A stretch of 64,000 nucleotides of DNA from assembly GCF_900636325.1 (NCBI RefSeq), contig NZ_LR134263.1, positions 2,418,001 through 2,482,000 of the forward strand. Reading direction: 5' to 3'. The DNA comes from Staphylococcus delphini (GTDB lineage Bacteria; Bacillota; Bacilli; Staphylococcales; Staphylococcaceae). A program made the position numbers and the translations under genes. Shown here one piece after another: positions 19,946 through 28,564 of this stretch (position 1 is its first letter; each line of letters opens with the position of its first letter). Under the pieces are notes generated by a model. That model had not been told where the DNA came from. It did not search any database and saw nothing but the letters and a program-made list of their open reading frames with translations.

Positions 19946-20746
19946 TTACAAGTCCATATTATGCGTCGTTCTTTGCATGAAATTTTTTACTGTTTTGAGG
20001 AATTTTTCCTTTTCTTCTACAAATGGATATACGCCTGACTTTTTAAATAATTCGTACGTCGCATTTGGCATCAACTCGGCAATATTTTCAGATTCGCTCG
20101 GCGCAATACGTTCATTCGCCACACCTGCAATCACGAGTGTACGCACTTGCACTTCAGACAATGGTTCACTGAGTTCAAAATCTGTAAATGATTGGTCCAC
20201 TGCATTTTTCTCATAATCTGTTAATAAAGCTGCTGAGTCATTGACACTTTTAAGAAACTTGCGCACTTTTCCTTTAGCATAGTATAAATGCTTTTCTAAA
20301 AACTTATCTTGTTCTGAATCGCTCCAAGTTCGAATCGTTTCAGCGTATTTACGGAACAAGCGCTCATGTGGTAAGCCTTCTCCAGAGACGGTCGGATTAA
20401 TTAAAATAAGTTCTGACACTTTCTTTGGATCACGTTGAACGAGGTCTAATGCAACCGCACTTCCCATTTCAATCACGATAAACGTCGCACATTCGATGTA
20501 TAAAAACTCCATCAATTCTTTTAAATCTTGGCTATAATCATGAAAATCAATTGCTAACGGTTTGTCAGAGTAACCGTGCCCTCTCAAGTCGACTAAAATC
20601 ACTTGAAAATAACGTGACAAACGTTTCGCAATATCTTCAAATACTGTATGGTTCATATACACCGAATGTACCATCACAATCGGATAACCTTTCCCCATTG
20701 AGCGATAATTCAGTGCTGTCCCATCTGATGATCTAAATAAATGCAT
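19946..20746 (-). CDS. Alpha/beta-hydrolase-fold protein without a catalytic triad
   Basis: A 266-residue protein with the fold's usual landmarks: PIVMVHSVY (oxyanion strand, HG replaced by HS), VILVDLRGHGYSDKP and LILINPTVSG. At the nucleophile elbow, where GHSMGG is expected, it reads IVIEMGSAVAL, so Glu93 stands in place of Ser. The acid position (LVIAGVANERIAP) has Asn211 and the His position (KSGVYPFVEE) has Val239. It is therefore probably not a serine hydrolase. Its ATG is directly at the stop of the HAD gene upstream (20746), so the two are co-transcribed. Confidence 0.85.
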   Translation of the reverse strand: MHLFRSSDGTALNYRSMGKGYPIVMVHSVYMNHTVFEDIAKRLSRYFQVILVDLRGHGYSDKPLAIDFHDYSQDLKELMEFLYIECATFIVIEMGSAVALDLVQRDPKKVSELILINPTVSGEGLPHERLFRKYAETIRTWSDSEQDKFLEKHLYYAKGKVRKFLKSVNDSAALLTDYEKNAVDQSFTDFELSEPLSEVQVRTLVIAGVANERIAPSESENIAELMPNATYELFKKSGVYPFVEEKEKFLKTVKNFMQRTTHNMDL

Positions 20747-21450
20747 TACTTTTCAGCCTCCCGTTCGATGTTTAAAATATCTAATAATTCTTCTAGTGTT
20801 GTAATTTCAAAATCCATTTCTGATTCTAAAGGAATAATCTCATCTTTCCTTTCACCATGACGATACCAGACGCTGACCATACCCATTGCTCGAGCAGGCG
20901 CGACGTCATTCAACGCATCATCGCCGACATACACCACCTCTTCTGGTGCGACGTCTAATTTCTCAATAATTTCTTCATAAATACGTGGATGCGGTTTTCG
21001 AAAGCCCACCATTTCAGAAGTCGTCAAATGCGTCACGTACGATTCGATACCTAGCGCATAAACACGATATCGCTTAATTTTAGATTTCCCATTGGCGATC
21101 ACACCGATTTTATAATTGGCTTCCTTCAGTTTGCGTAAAGTATATGTCGTATCATGAAACGGGAAAACATACCGATAAAAATGCATTTCAAAGTCGTAAA
21201 ATAAATCTTTCCATGTTAAACGATCAATATTAAATTGCTTGATGATGCCTTTATATAAATCTGGTTTGTCATGATCTTCATCGTCGTCCAGTTCGATAAA
21301 TTTTTTGCGAAAGTCTGAGGCTTGTACACGTACTAAATAATCATGAAAACGTTCGTATTGCTCTTCAATAAATTTTTCACGTGATTTTTGTCGATCTAAC
21401 AACGTTCCCTCTAAATCAAATATAATTGCTTTAATGTTTGTTAAGTCCAT
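20746..21450 (-). CDS. HAD-superfamily phosphatase-like protein
   Basis: A 234-residue HAD hydrolase with a helical cap. Motif I is IIFDLEGTLLD: the nucleophile Asp12 is present, but the usual second Asp is Glu14. Motif II is VIANGKS, motif III Lys is in GFRKPHPRIYEE and motif IV is VYVGDDALNDVAPARAMG. The start is the ATG at 21450 after TGAGGT rather than the ATG at 21462. It is upstream of, and overlaps by one base, the alpha/beta-hydrolase-fold gene. The substrate is unknown. Confidence 0.85.
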   Translation of the reverse strand: MDLTNIKAIIFDLEGTLLDRQKSREKFIEEQYERFHDYLVRVQASDFRKKFIELDDDEDHDKPDLYKGIIKQFNIDRLTWKDLFYDFEMHFYRYVFPFHDTTYTLRKLKEANYKIGVIANGKSKIKRYRVYALGIESYVTHLTTSEMVGFRKPHPRIYEEIIEKLDVAPEEVVYVGDDALNDVAPARAMGMVSVWYRHGERKDEIIPLESEMDFEITTLEELLDILNIEREAEK

Positions 21451-21506
21451 GGTATACCTCATTACTTATTCTTTAAAATTCATATAATACTATATTAGTC
21501 AATTGC

Positions 21507-22457
21507 TTAAGGTCGTTCAACTATCATGAGATAAAACATCAGTGGAATGCCTAAAATTGCTAAAACGACACTTGCGGGCAGTTGAATCGGGTCAAGCAGT
21601 TGCGCACCTAAAACATCTGCTAGCACCATCGCTGTCCCGCCGATTAAAACATTTAAAACCATTTTAAAAGGTAATGTCCCTCGGCTCAAACGATGCACAA
21701 ATTGCGGAATGACCATGCCGATAAAGCCAATCACACCTACAAAGCCGATAATGACTGTCGATATCATGGTCGCTAATATTAATACAGTCACCGATAAGCG
21801 CTCGACATGAAGCCCTAATGCAGCACTCGAGAGCGTGTTCATTTGCAGTAATTTAATTTTTGGAACTAACATGATAAGGAGCAATGTGATAATGATAAAG
21901 ACGCTCATCACCACGACCGCTTCCCGATATTCCGCAGCCCCAAACCCACCGAACATATACGCCACAATATTTTGGAGTCTTTGCGGATGGAATTGGACGA
22001 GTAAAAACAGCACTGCATTCAACAACGAACCGATGAGTATCCCAGCTAGAATGAGCGCGCGCGTTGGATAGCCTCTCGAAATAGTATAAGCGACAGTCAT
22101 CACCACGACTAATGAGAGCATGCCCAACACCATCGCTAAAGGCGCAATCCATACAAAAGGTAAGCCGAGTAATACAGCAAGTGCCGCCCCCACTGTTGCA
22201 CCGTTTGCCAGTCCAAGTGTGAAGCTATCTGCAAGTGGGTTGTTCAAGATAATTTGAAACATTTGCCCTGCTATAGTGAGCCCCATGCCTGCAAACAAGG
22301 CGAGCAATGTTCTAGGAAGACGCACCTCCATAATCAGTGTCGCTGTTAAAGGCGTGTGCCATTCTAATCGACTGAATAAACTGTATGCACAAACAACCAT
22401 TAAAAGAAGGCTCCATGCACTGATGCTCATGAAGCCCTTCATTACGTTATTTTTCAT
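21507..22457 (-). CDS. FecCD/BtuC-family ABC permease
   Basis: A 316-residue permease with about nine helices. The family stretch VRLPRTLLALFAGMGLTIAG is near residue 45 and GVIGFIGMVIPQFVHRL near 245. It follows the BtuF-like lipoprotein gene with an 11-bp overlap and has no ATPase partner nearby. The substrate could be a ferric siderophore, haem or cobalamin. The start is uncertain (ATG at 22466, 22457 or 22442); none has a strong ribosome site. An equivalent pair lies near sarA in S. aureus. Confidence 0.85.
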   Translation of the reverse strand: MKNNVMKGFMSISAWSLLLMVVCAYSLFSRLEWHTPLTATLIMEVRLPRTLLALFAGMGLTIAGQMFQIILNNPLADSFTLGLANGATVGAALAVLLGLPFVWIAPLAMVLGMLSLVVVMTVAYTISRGYPTRALILAGILIGSLLNAVLFLLVQFHPQRLQNIVAYMFGGFGAAEYREAVVVMSVFIIITLLLIMLVPKIKLLQMNTLSSAALGLHVERLSVTVLILATMISTVIIGFVGVIGFIGMVIPQFVHRLSRGTLPFKMVLNVLIGGTAMVLADVLGAQLLDPIQLPASVVLAILGIPLMFYLMIVERP

Positions 22458-23328
22458 ACACAGCATCTCTCAACATTTTCATCGCATCATCTAAACGCGG
22501 TCCGGGTCGTGATAACATGTCATCATTTAAAGCGACAACACGGTCATCTTTCACTGCTTGAACTTTGTCGAAACCGCCCCGTTGTTCTACAGCCTTACGA
22601 TAATCATCTGTCGAGACACCCGAAGTCGCGATCATCACATCTGGATTTTTCTTAATGATTTGTTCTTTAGACACTTTCGGCCAACCTTCCGTATCATCAA
22701 ACACATTGTGAGCATGGAGTTGCTTTAACATGTCATTCATAAATGTCCCTTTACCCGCTGTATATATTTCTGGTTCGGATGCAATTTCAATAAACACGTG
22801 AGGTGCTTTTTTGTGCTTCGGAATCGTCTCGATCACCTGTTGAATGTTATGTTTCGTTTCTTTCACTAATTTTTCTGCTTGTTGTTCAGTTCCTGTGAGC
22901 TTTCCAATTTGATTAAACGTTTCATACATTTCATTAATCGAGTGCGCATCTTTGACGTAAGCAACATGAATGCCACTTTCTTCTAAACTATCCAACACTT
23001 TACCTTGAGATGCTTTTTGTGATTCATGCGCTAAAATCAAATCCGGTTGCGCTTTAATCAAAGCTTCCTTATTAAGTTGCATTGCGTCAAATTGTTGCTT
23101 CTCTTTCACTGCTTTCGGATAATCATCTACCGTAGAAACACCTACCACCTTATCACCTAGTCCGAGTTCATATAAAATCTCTGTATTACTTGGCATTAAC
23201 GAAATGATACGTTCCGGACCTTTATCTGAAGATTTGCCTGTCTCCTTCGACTGATTTGTATTGAAGTTACAACCCGCGAGCATGAAGACAACCATGACAA
23301 TCACAGGTGCGAACCATTTTAATTTCAT
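22447..23328 (-). CDS. BtuF-like periplasmic-type binding lipoprotein
   Basis: A 293-residue class III binding lipoprotein. The signal peptide ends in the lipobox MLAGC. RIISLMPSNTEILYELGLGD is the BtuF/FepB start motif, and PDLILAHESQKASQ and HVFIEIASEPEIYTAGKGTF fit the family. I use the ATG at 23328 (GGAG 7 nt upstream), not the ATG at 23379, because the upstream leader is very polar and would precede the signal peptide. It forms an operon with the BtuC-like permease. The ligand is likely ferric siderophore, haem or vitamin B12. Confidence 0.87.
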   Translation of the reverse strand: MKLKWFAPVIVMVVFMLAGCNFNTNQSKETGKSSDKGPERIISLMPSNTEILYELGLGDKVVGVSTVDDYPKAVKEKQQFDAMQLNKEALIKAQPDLILAHESQKASQGKVLDSLEESGIHVAYVKDAHSINEMYETFNQIGKLTGTEQQAEKLVKETKHNIQQVIETIPKHKKAPHVFIEIASEPEIYTAGKGTFMNDMLKQLHAHNVFDDTEGWPKVSKEQIIKKNPDVMIATSGVSTDDYRKAVEQRGGFDKVQAVKDDRVVALNDDMLSRPGPRLDDAMKMLRDAVYEK

Positions 23329-23640
23329 CCTTCCACTCCCATTTTTCATCTTATTTTTGTTTATCTTATCATTTTTCATTGATTTTTGGCGTCTTAAATT
23401 AATTTTTTGTACAAATTTTTGAAAACCACCTTAATAGACATTTTCATCGACTGTATCATGAGCCTGAACTTAAATAGAGAGCCATGATAGCCATTAAAAA
23501 CAGAAATCATTACCGGCAAGTTTAACAAAAATATTGCATCGTTAACATCAAAAAACTCTTTGTTCCATTCCTTTTGAAAGCGATATCAACAGAAATTTAT
23601 ATTTAATAAGCTATCTAATAAAATACGGTAAAAAACTGTA

Positions 23641-23693
23641 TTGACAGTGTTTGTGCATCGGAATATAATTAATTGAAAATGATTATCAATTGA
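23641..23693 (+). promoter_or_regulatory. fepABC promoter with Fur box
   Basis: TTGACA (23641-23646) and TATAAT (23664-23669) are exactly 17 bp apart, an ideal sigma-A promoter. GAAAATGATTATCAATTGA at 23675-23693 overlaps the expected start and matches the Fur consensus at 14 of 19 positions. The leader to fepA is about 170 nt. Confidence 0.85.
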
Positions 23694-23845
23694 GAGAGAC
23701 CGTTTATCATTATATACGATTTTCAGAACATGCTTCTTCATATATCAAGGGCTTCGTTGTAGAGGGTGAGATACATACAACGTTTTATAATGGCAAATAA
23801 TTTCGACAATTGATAGGACTCTATTATAGCTATGAGGTGGAAAAG

Positions 23846-24700
23846 ATGAAAAAGTTGACTACGGTATTATTAGCATCATCACTGCTGTTCGCTGCATGTG
23901 GCAATCAAGATAATAGTGACAAATCAATGGAACAATCATCTAAAGACAATACAGAAAATAAAGCAGCGTTAGAAAAATCAACACAAGAATATAAAAAATT
24001 TACAGATAAAGAGTTAGACCAATTCCTCACTGGGACGGAATCATTTGTTGAAGCGATTAAAAACGATGATATGGAAAAAGCGAAATCATTGTATGCGAAA
24101 GTTCGTATGCATTATGAACGTTCTGAGCCTGTCGCTGAATCATTTGGCGATTTAGACCCTAAAATTGATGCGCGTTTAGCTGACTTAAAAGAAGAGAAAA
24201 AGGAAAACGAATGGACGGGCTATCATAAAATCGAAAAAGCGTTATATGAAGATCAAATGATTACCGACACAACGAAAAAAGATGCCGATCAATTGTTAAA
24301 AGACGCGAAAGAATTACGTGCTAAAGCCGACACATTGGAAATTACACCAAAATTAATGCTTCAAGGTTCTGTTGATTTATTGAATGAAATTTCAACTTCT
24401 AAAATTACGGGTGAAGAGGAAATTTATTCTCACACAGATTTATATGACTTCAAAGCGAACATTGAAGGTGCCGAAAAAATTTATGAACTCTTTAAGCCTA
24501 CTTTAGATAAAAAAGATAAAGCTTTAAGCGAAAAAATTAAAGCAAAATTTGATAAAGTGAACGGCTTATTGGATCAATATAAAAAAGGCGACGGTTATAT
24601 TTTATATACTGAATTAACAGACGCTCAGAAAAAAGAACTTTCAAACGCAGTCAATGAGCTTGGTGAACCGTTGAGCCAAATGGCAGTGGTTACAGAATGA
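23846..24700 (+). CDS. fepA: FepA, EfeO-like iron/haem uptake lipoprotein
   Basis: A 284-residue lipoprotein with lipobox LFAAC and an imelysin/EfeO (M75) domain. SLYAKVRMHYERSEPVAESF and GYHKIEKALYED (HxxE-type metal site) are the key stretches. It is the extracytoplasmic member of the FepABC (EfeUOB-like) system, reported in S. aureus to take iron from haem. The start is the ATG at 23846 behind GAGGTGG; the ATG at 23810 is an upstream extension. It overlaps fepB as ATGA. Confidence 0.92.
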   Translation: MKKLTTVLLASSLLFAACGNQDNSDKSMEQSSKDNTENKAALEKSTQEYKKFTDKELDQFLTGTESFVEAIKNDDMEKAKSLYAKVRMHYERSEPVAESFGDLDPKIDARLADLKEEKKENEWTGYHKIEKALYEDQMITDTTKKDADQLLKDAKELRAKADTLEITPKLMLQGSVDLLNEISTSKITGEEEIYSHTDLYDFKANIEGAEKIYELFKPTLDKKDKALSEKIKAKFDKVNGLLDQYKKGDGYILYTELTDAQKKELSNAVNELGEPLSQMAVVTE

Positions 24701-25923
24701 CACAACAACACAACCATAACGAAACGACTTATTCAAGACGTTCATTCCTTAAAATGTTAGGGATTGGCGGTGCGGGCGTTGCGATTGGTGCGAGTGGTGT
24801 GGGCAGCCTTTTTTCATTTAAATCGATGTTTGACACACCTGAAGAGGAAGCCGATCAAGCGTACCAATTTTACGGTAAAGTCCAGCCAGGCATTACGACG
24901 CCGACACAAAAAAACATTAATTTAGCGGTATTAGACTTAAAAAGTAAAGATAAATCTGCAATTCAACAAATGTTTAAAACTTGGACTGAGCGCACAGTCA
25001 AAATGATGCACGGGGATGCGATTGGAAAAACGACGAGCAACACGCTCCTCCCCCCTGTTGATACGGGTGAAGCGATGGGTCTCGATGCGAACAAATTGAC
25101 GATTACTTTTGGGGTGAGTAAATCCTTTTTACAAAAATTAGGGCTGAACAACAAAGTACCCCGTTCATTTAAAGATTTACCGCACTTTCCAAATGATCAG
25201 TTAGATAAAGACATTACAGGTGGCGATATTTTCATTCAAGCTTGTGCGGATGACCCACAAGTCGCTTTCCATGCCATTCATAACTTAATCCGTCCGTATC
25301 TTGATGTCGTTCAAGTGAAATGGTCAGAAACAGGCTTTATTTCAAGTAAAGGGAAAGAAACGCCGCGTAATTTAATGGCTTTTAAAGACGGCACACAAAA
25401 TCCGCGTGATACGAAAGCTTACAAAAACTATGTGTTTATCGATGACGGTTGGGCGACGTACGGCACATATTGTGTACTTAGAAAAATTCAAATTCATATT
25501 GAAACTTGGGATCGTACTGCTTTAGAAGAACAAGAAGCGACTTTCGGACGTCATCGTGCTTCAGGTGCCCCTTTAGGTAAAAAAGATGAATTTGATGAGA
25601 TGGATTTAACCGCGAAAGATGCACAAGGTGAGTATGTCATTCCGAAAGATGCGCATGCACGTTTAGCCAAAGAAGCGAATACTGAAATTTTGCGTCGTTC
25701 GTACAATTATATGCGTGGTACGAACGATAAAACCGGAAACTATGATGCAGGGCTACTGTTTATTTCATTCCAGAAGCATCCACAACAGTTTATTGATATT
25801 CAAAACAGTTTAGGCGCCGTAGATAAATTAAATGAATATATTACACATAAAGGGTCTGGCTTGTTTTTAATTCTCCCAGGCGTTAAAAAGGGAGGTTACT
25901 TAGGTGAATCGCTATTTAGTTAA
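24697..25923 (+). CDS. fepB: FepB, Tat-exported DyP-type peroxidase (EfeB)
   Basis: A 408-residue haem peroxidase of the dye-decolourising type. The N-terminal twin-arginine signal YSRRSFLKMLGIGG sends it through Tat, and tatAC lie downstream. LMAFKDGTQNPRD is the DyP GxxDG motif and DAHARLAKEANTEILRRS carries the proximal His and the following Arg. EATFGRHRASGAPLG is also conserved. It probably acts with FepA on haem-derived iron. It overlaps fepA by 4 bases and fepC by 20. Confidence 0.94.
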   Translation: MTQQHNHNETTYSRRSFLKMLGIGGAGVAIGASGVGSLFSFKSMFDTPEEEADQAYQFYGKVQPGITTPTQKNINLAVLDLKSKDKSAIQQMFKTWTERTVKMMHGDAIGKTTSNTLLPPVDTGEAMGLDANKLTITFGVSKSFLQKLGLNNKVPRSFKDLPHFPNDQLDKDITGGDIFIQACADDPQVAFHAIHNLIRPYLDVVQVKWSETGFISSKGKETPRNLMAFKDGTQNPRDTKAYKNYVFIDDGWATYGTYCVLRKIQIHIETWDRTALEEQEATFGRHRASGAPLGKKDEFDEMDLTAKDAQGEYVIPKDAHARLAKEANTEILRRSYNYMRGTNDKTGNYDAGLLFISFQKHPQQFIDIQNSLGAVDKLNEYITHKGSGLFLILPGVKKGGYLGESLFS

Positions 25924-27616
25924 ATGCTTCATCATAGCTGTATTGTTGATTAGCATCGTTCGACTACCTGATGTCGATGCGGCGGAAACGAACTTTAGTG
26001 ATGTGTATGTCGCGATTTCAGATGCCAAATCAACATTACAAGATAAAAACACATCAAATGAGGATAAAAAACAAAGTATTGACCAAGTGGACAAGCAAGT
26101 GACTGCATTGCACATTGACGATTCTAAAGAAGGCCAAGATGTGCAATCCGCTTTGAAAGCACTGAATCCAAAGGGCTCGACTGAACAACAAACGACCCAG
26201 CTTTCAGAATTAACCAAGTCACTCATTGCTTATGAGAATACAGTCAACAAATCAGATGATACAGAAGAAATTAACACGTTACAGTCATTAATCGATCAAC
26301 AACAGGCACCGATTAAAAAAGCGATTCAAGCGAACGATCAAGACAAATTAAAACAACTTAATAGTGAATTAAATTCCATTTGGACGAAACACGAATCTGT
26401 CATTAGAAATAAAAGTGTCGATCAATATGGACAAATTGAAGTTTATTTAATGCAGTTAAGGGTTGCGATTGAAAAAGAACCGTTGAATACGCAAAAGGTT
26501 GAATCCAGTTGGCAATCTTTTAAGTCAGCTATCGATCAAGCAGATGACGCGACAACAACGAAAAATAAAGGGAAACACCATGCGACAGACTTGAATACGC
26601 ATCTCGATAAAGCGATTCAAGCGATTGATAAAGGCGATTTAGCTCAAGCCGACCAATCTCTCAGTCAATTTATTAAAGTCTGGCCATATGTCGAAGGTGA
26701 AATTCAAACGAAAAATATCAGTCTTTATAACAAAATCGAAAATCGCATCCCCTATTATCAAAGTATATTAGATGATCATAACAAAGAAGATGTGAAAAAA
26801 TCATTGACTGAAATCAACCAAGATATTGCAGAAACTGTCGGTCAACAAGGCTATACTGCATGGGATGTCATGCTGATCTTTTTACGTGAGGGCTTAGAAG
26901 TGTTACTCATCGTGATGACATTAACAACGATGACACGTCAAATGAAAGACAGAAAAGGTACAGCAAGTGTGCTCAGTGGTGCCGTAGCTGGTTTAATTAT
27001 CAGTCTGTTGCTCGCATTCTTGTTCATCCGTTTACTAGGTGATAGTGGCGTACTTCGCGAAGGTATGGAAGCGACGTTAGGCTTAGTGGCTGTATTCTTA
27101 ATGTACATCGTAGGGATTTGGATGCACCAACGCTCCAATGCGAAACGTTGGGACGCGATGATGCAGTCGATGTATGACAACGCAATCCAAAACCGTAACC
27201 TCCTCTTGCTCGGTGTTATCGGATTGATTACCGTATTGAGAGAAGGCGTCGAAGTAATCGTCTTTTACATGGGGATGGTCGGCAACATTACCGCCGTACA
27301 GTTTATCCTCGGTATTGTGTATGCATTGGTCGTTTTAATGATTTTTGCATTCTTATATCGCTTTATCGTGAAACTCATTCCGATTTATTACATTTTCAAA
27401 TTTTTATCGCTTATACTCTTTGTGATGGCGTTCAAAATGCTTGGTATGAGCATTCAAAAATTACAATTGTTAAATATTATACCAAGACACGGTTTAGAAC
27501 ATGTGCCGACACTCAGTTGGATTGGTTTTTATCCAACCGTTGAGACGATCGTCGCACAAGCTGTTTTCATTATTTTCGTCGTCCTCATTTATATAATGAA
27601 AAGTAAGCAAAAGTAG
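25904..27616 (+). CDS. fepC: FepC, EfeU/FTR1-type iron permease with extracytoplasmic domain
   Basis: A 570-residue protein. A signal-like helix and an extracellular helical domain (residues 25-320) precede an FTR1-type permease. The permease shows two REGxE iron motifs, FLREGLEVLLIV near 325 and VLREGVEVIVFYMG near 445, as required for Fe transport. The start is a GTG at 25904, with GGAGGT 7 nt upstream inside the fepB 3' end. It is the last gene of fepABC before the tat genes. Confidence 0.93.
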   Translation: MNRYLVKCFIIAVLLISIVRLPDVDAAETNFSDVYVAISDAKSTLQDKNTSNEDKKQSIDQVDKQVTALHIDDSKEGQDVQSALKALNPKGSTEQQTTQLSELTKSLIAYENTVNKSDDTEEINTLQSLIDQQQAPIKKAIQANDQDKLKQLNSELNSIWTKHESVIRNKSVDQYGQIEVYLMQLRVAIEKEPLNTQKVESSWQSFKSAIDQADDATTTKNKGKHHATDLNTHLDKAIQAIDKGDLAQADQSLSQFIKVWPYVEGEIQTKNISLYNKIENRIPYYQSILDDHNKEDVKKSLTEINQDIAETVGQQGYTAWDVMLIFLREGLEVLLIVMTLTTMTRQMKDRKGTASVLSGAVAGLIISLLLAFLFIRLLGDSGVLREGMEATLGLVAVFLMYIVGIWMHQRSNAKRWDAMMQSMYDNAIQNRNLLLLGVIGLITVLREGVEVIVFYMGMVGNITAVQFILGIVYALVVLMIFAFLYRFIVKLIPIYYIFKFLSLILFVMAFKMLGMSIQKLQLLNIIPRHGLEHVPTLSWIGFYPTVETIVAQAVFIIFVVLIYIMKSKQK

Positions 27617-27636
27617 TCGTTATTGGTTAAGAGGCT

Positions 27637-27750
27637 AAGGATGGGACATAAAATTTTTTGATGCTATTGATGTAATATTTTCGTCGAACTTGCCCTCCCT
27701 ATGATATGTAGTTTTAGATTGCCCTCATGGCTTCGCGTTCCAGGGGCTGA
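27637..27750. repeat. Dispersed repeat: family B unit joined to a family A half-element
   Basis: GGATGGGACATAAAATTTTT then GATGCTATTGATG and GAACTTGCCCTCCCTATGAT (27637-27706) recur, inverted, at 29778-29845. At 27717-27750 follows GATTGCCCTCATGGCTTCGC and CAGGGGCTGA, the left half of the family A element. The two inverted copies flank tatA-tatC. Confidence 0.75.
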
Positions 27751-27764
27751 GGGGAGGTTGTGAC

Positions 27765-27860
27765 AAAAGCGCTTAGGATTTGAGCAGAACCGAGCGATGA
27801 GCAAAATTGATTTCCAAATTTTGCCGAAATCGCGGGAGTTCTGTCGAAAATCCTGCTTTT
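27765..27860. repeat. Large imperfect hairpin, STAR-like
   Basis: Successive paired blocks are AAAAGC/GCTTTT, AGGATTT/AAAATCCT, CAGAAC/GTTCTG, CGAT/ATCG and CAAAAT/AATTTTG, together about 96 nt long. It resembles the GC-block-and-hairpin intergenic repeats of staphylococci. It could fold as DNA cruciform or RNA. Confidence 0.7.
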
Positions 27861-27907
27861 GGAACACCGTTTATTAATTCCCAGCGCACCCATTCATTGT
27901 GGATTTT

Positions 27908-27958
27908 GGGAGCAGTACAGAAATCTCATATGCAACAAAGATTTCGTCGTACTGCCCC
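27908..27958. repeat. Second hairpin in the fepC-tatA gap
   Basis: GCAGTAC (27912-27918) pairs with GTACTGC (27949-27955), and GAAATCT (27920-27926) with AGATTTC (27939-27945). The arms are flanked by GGG and CCC. Confidence 0.7.
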
Positions 27959-28007
27959 CGCAAGGCTGACTAGACTTCTGGGCACTCTTACATCAAAAGT
28001 AATGACT

Positions 28008-28144
28008 TAGGGCAAGTTTTTGAAATGAAGAAAATCAATAGCATCATTTTTTATATCTCATTCACACTCATTTTTCAACTACTTTAAAGTCATTAATGAA
28101 TCAGAAATCTATGAATGGATTGAGGCTTGAAATTTTCTATGTTC
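28008..28144. repeat. Dispersed intergenic repeat (family B), long copy
   Basis: It starts TAGGGCAAGTTTTTGAAAT and holds AATCAATAGCATCA, ATCTCATTCACACTCATTTT, CAACTACTTTAAA and ATGAATGGATTGAGGCTT. The same series occurs at 58006-58132. It has no coding potential. Confidence 0.7.
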
Positions 28145-28287
28145 AGCCTCTTTAATGCAAATGTTGAATGCGTTGAGAAAATTGATGATGGTTCGTTTAT
28201 CGCACATCTATTGCTTTAAAATGGATTCATATGATGACTTGTATCGCTAAAGGTGATTAGAAAAATTTTAAGAGAAGAGGGATTTTT

Positions 28288-28509
28288 ATGCTAGAAGGTA
28301 CGTTTGTTTTAGGTATGGCAAGTCCAACAGGTCTCATTATCATTAGTGTTATTGCGCTCATTTTGTTTGGACCGAAAAAGTTACCTCAATTTGGTCGTGC
28401 AATCGGTTCAACGTTACGCGAATTTAAATCTGCCACAGAACATATTACAGAAGATAACGAATCATTAGACACACCCAGTACAAAATCTACGAAACAAGAA
28501 CACAAATGA
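28288..28509 (+). CDS. tatA: TatA, twin-arginine translocase pore subunit
   Basis: A 73-residue protein. One N-terminal membrane helix is followed by the hinge motif [20 protein letters not shown], an amphipathic helix and a charged tail: the TatA pattern. It serves with TatC to export folded FepB. GAGAAGAGGGA lies before the ATG. Its stop overlaps an ATGA that looks like the original tatC start. It is separated from fepC by 670 bp of repeats, so it may have its own promoter. Confidence 0.93.
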   Translation: MLEGTFVLGMASPTGLIIISVIALILFGPKKLPQFGRAIGSTLREFKSATEHITEDNESLDTPSTKSTKQEHK

Positions 28510-28564
28510 GTTATCGTTACTCAATCATTTTAACGAACTGAGAGCACGGTTAATCAAAATAGGT

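Noticed and set aside
23340..23400. Possible Fur site before the BtuF-like gene (AAAAATGATAAGATA)
   Set aside because: The second half of the palindrome does not match; too weak to call.
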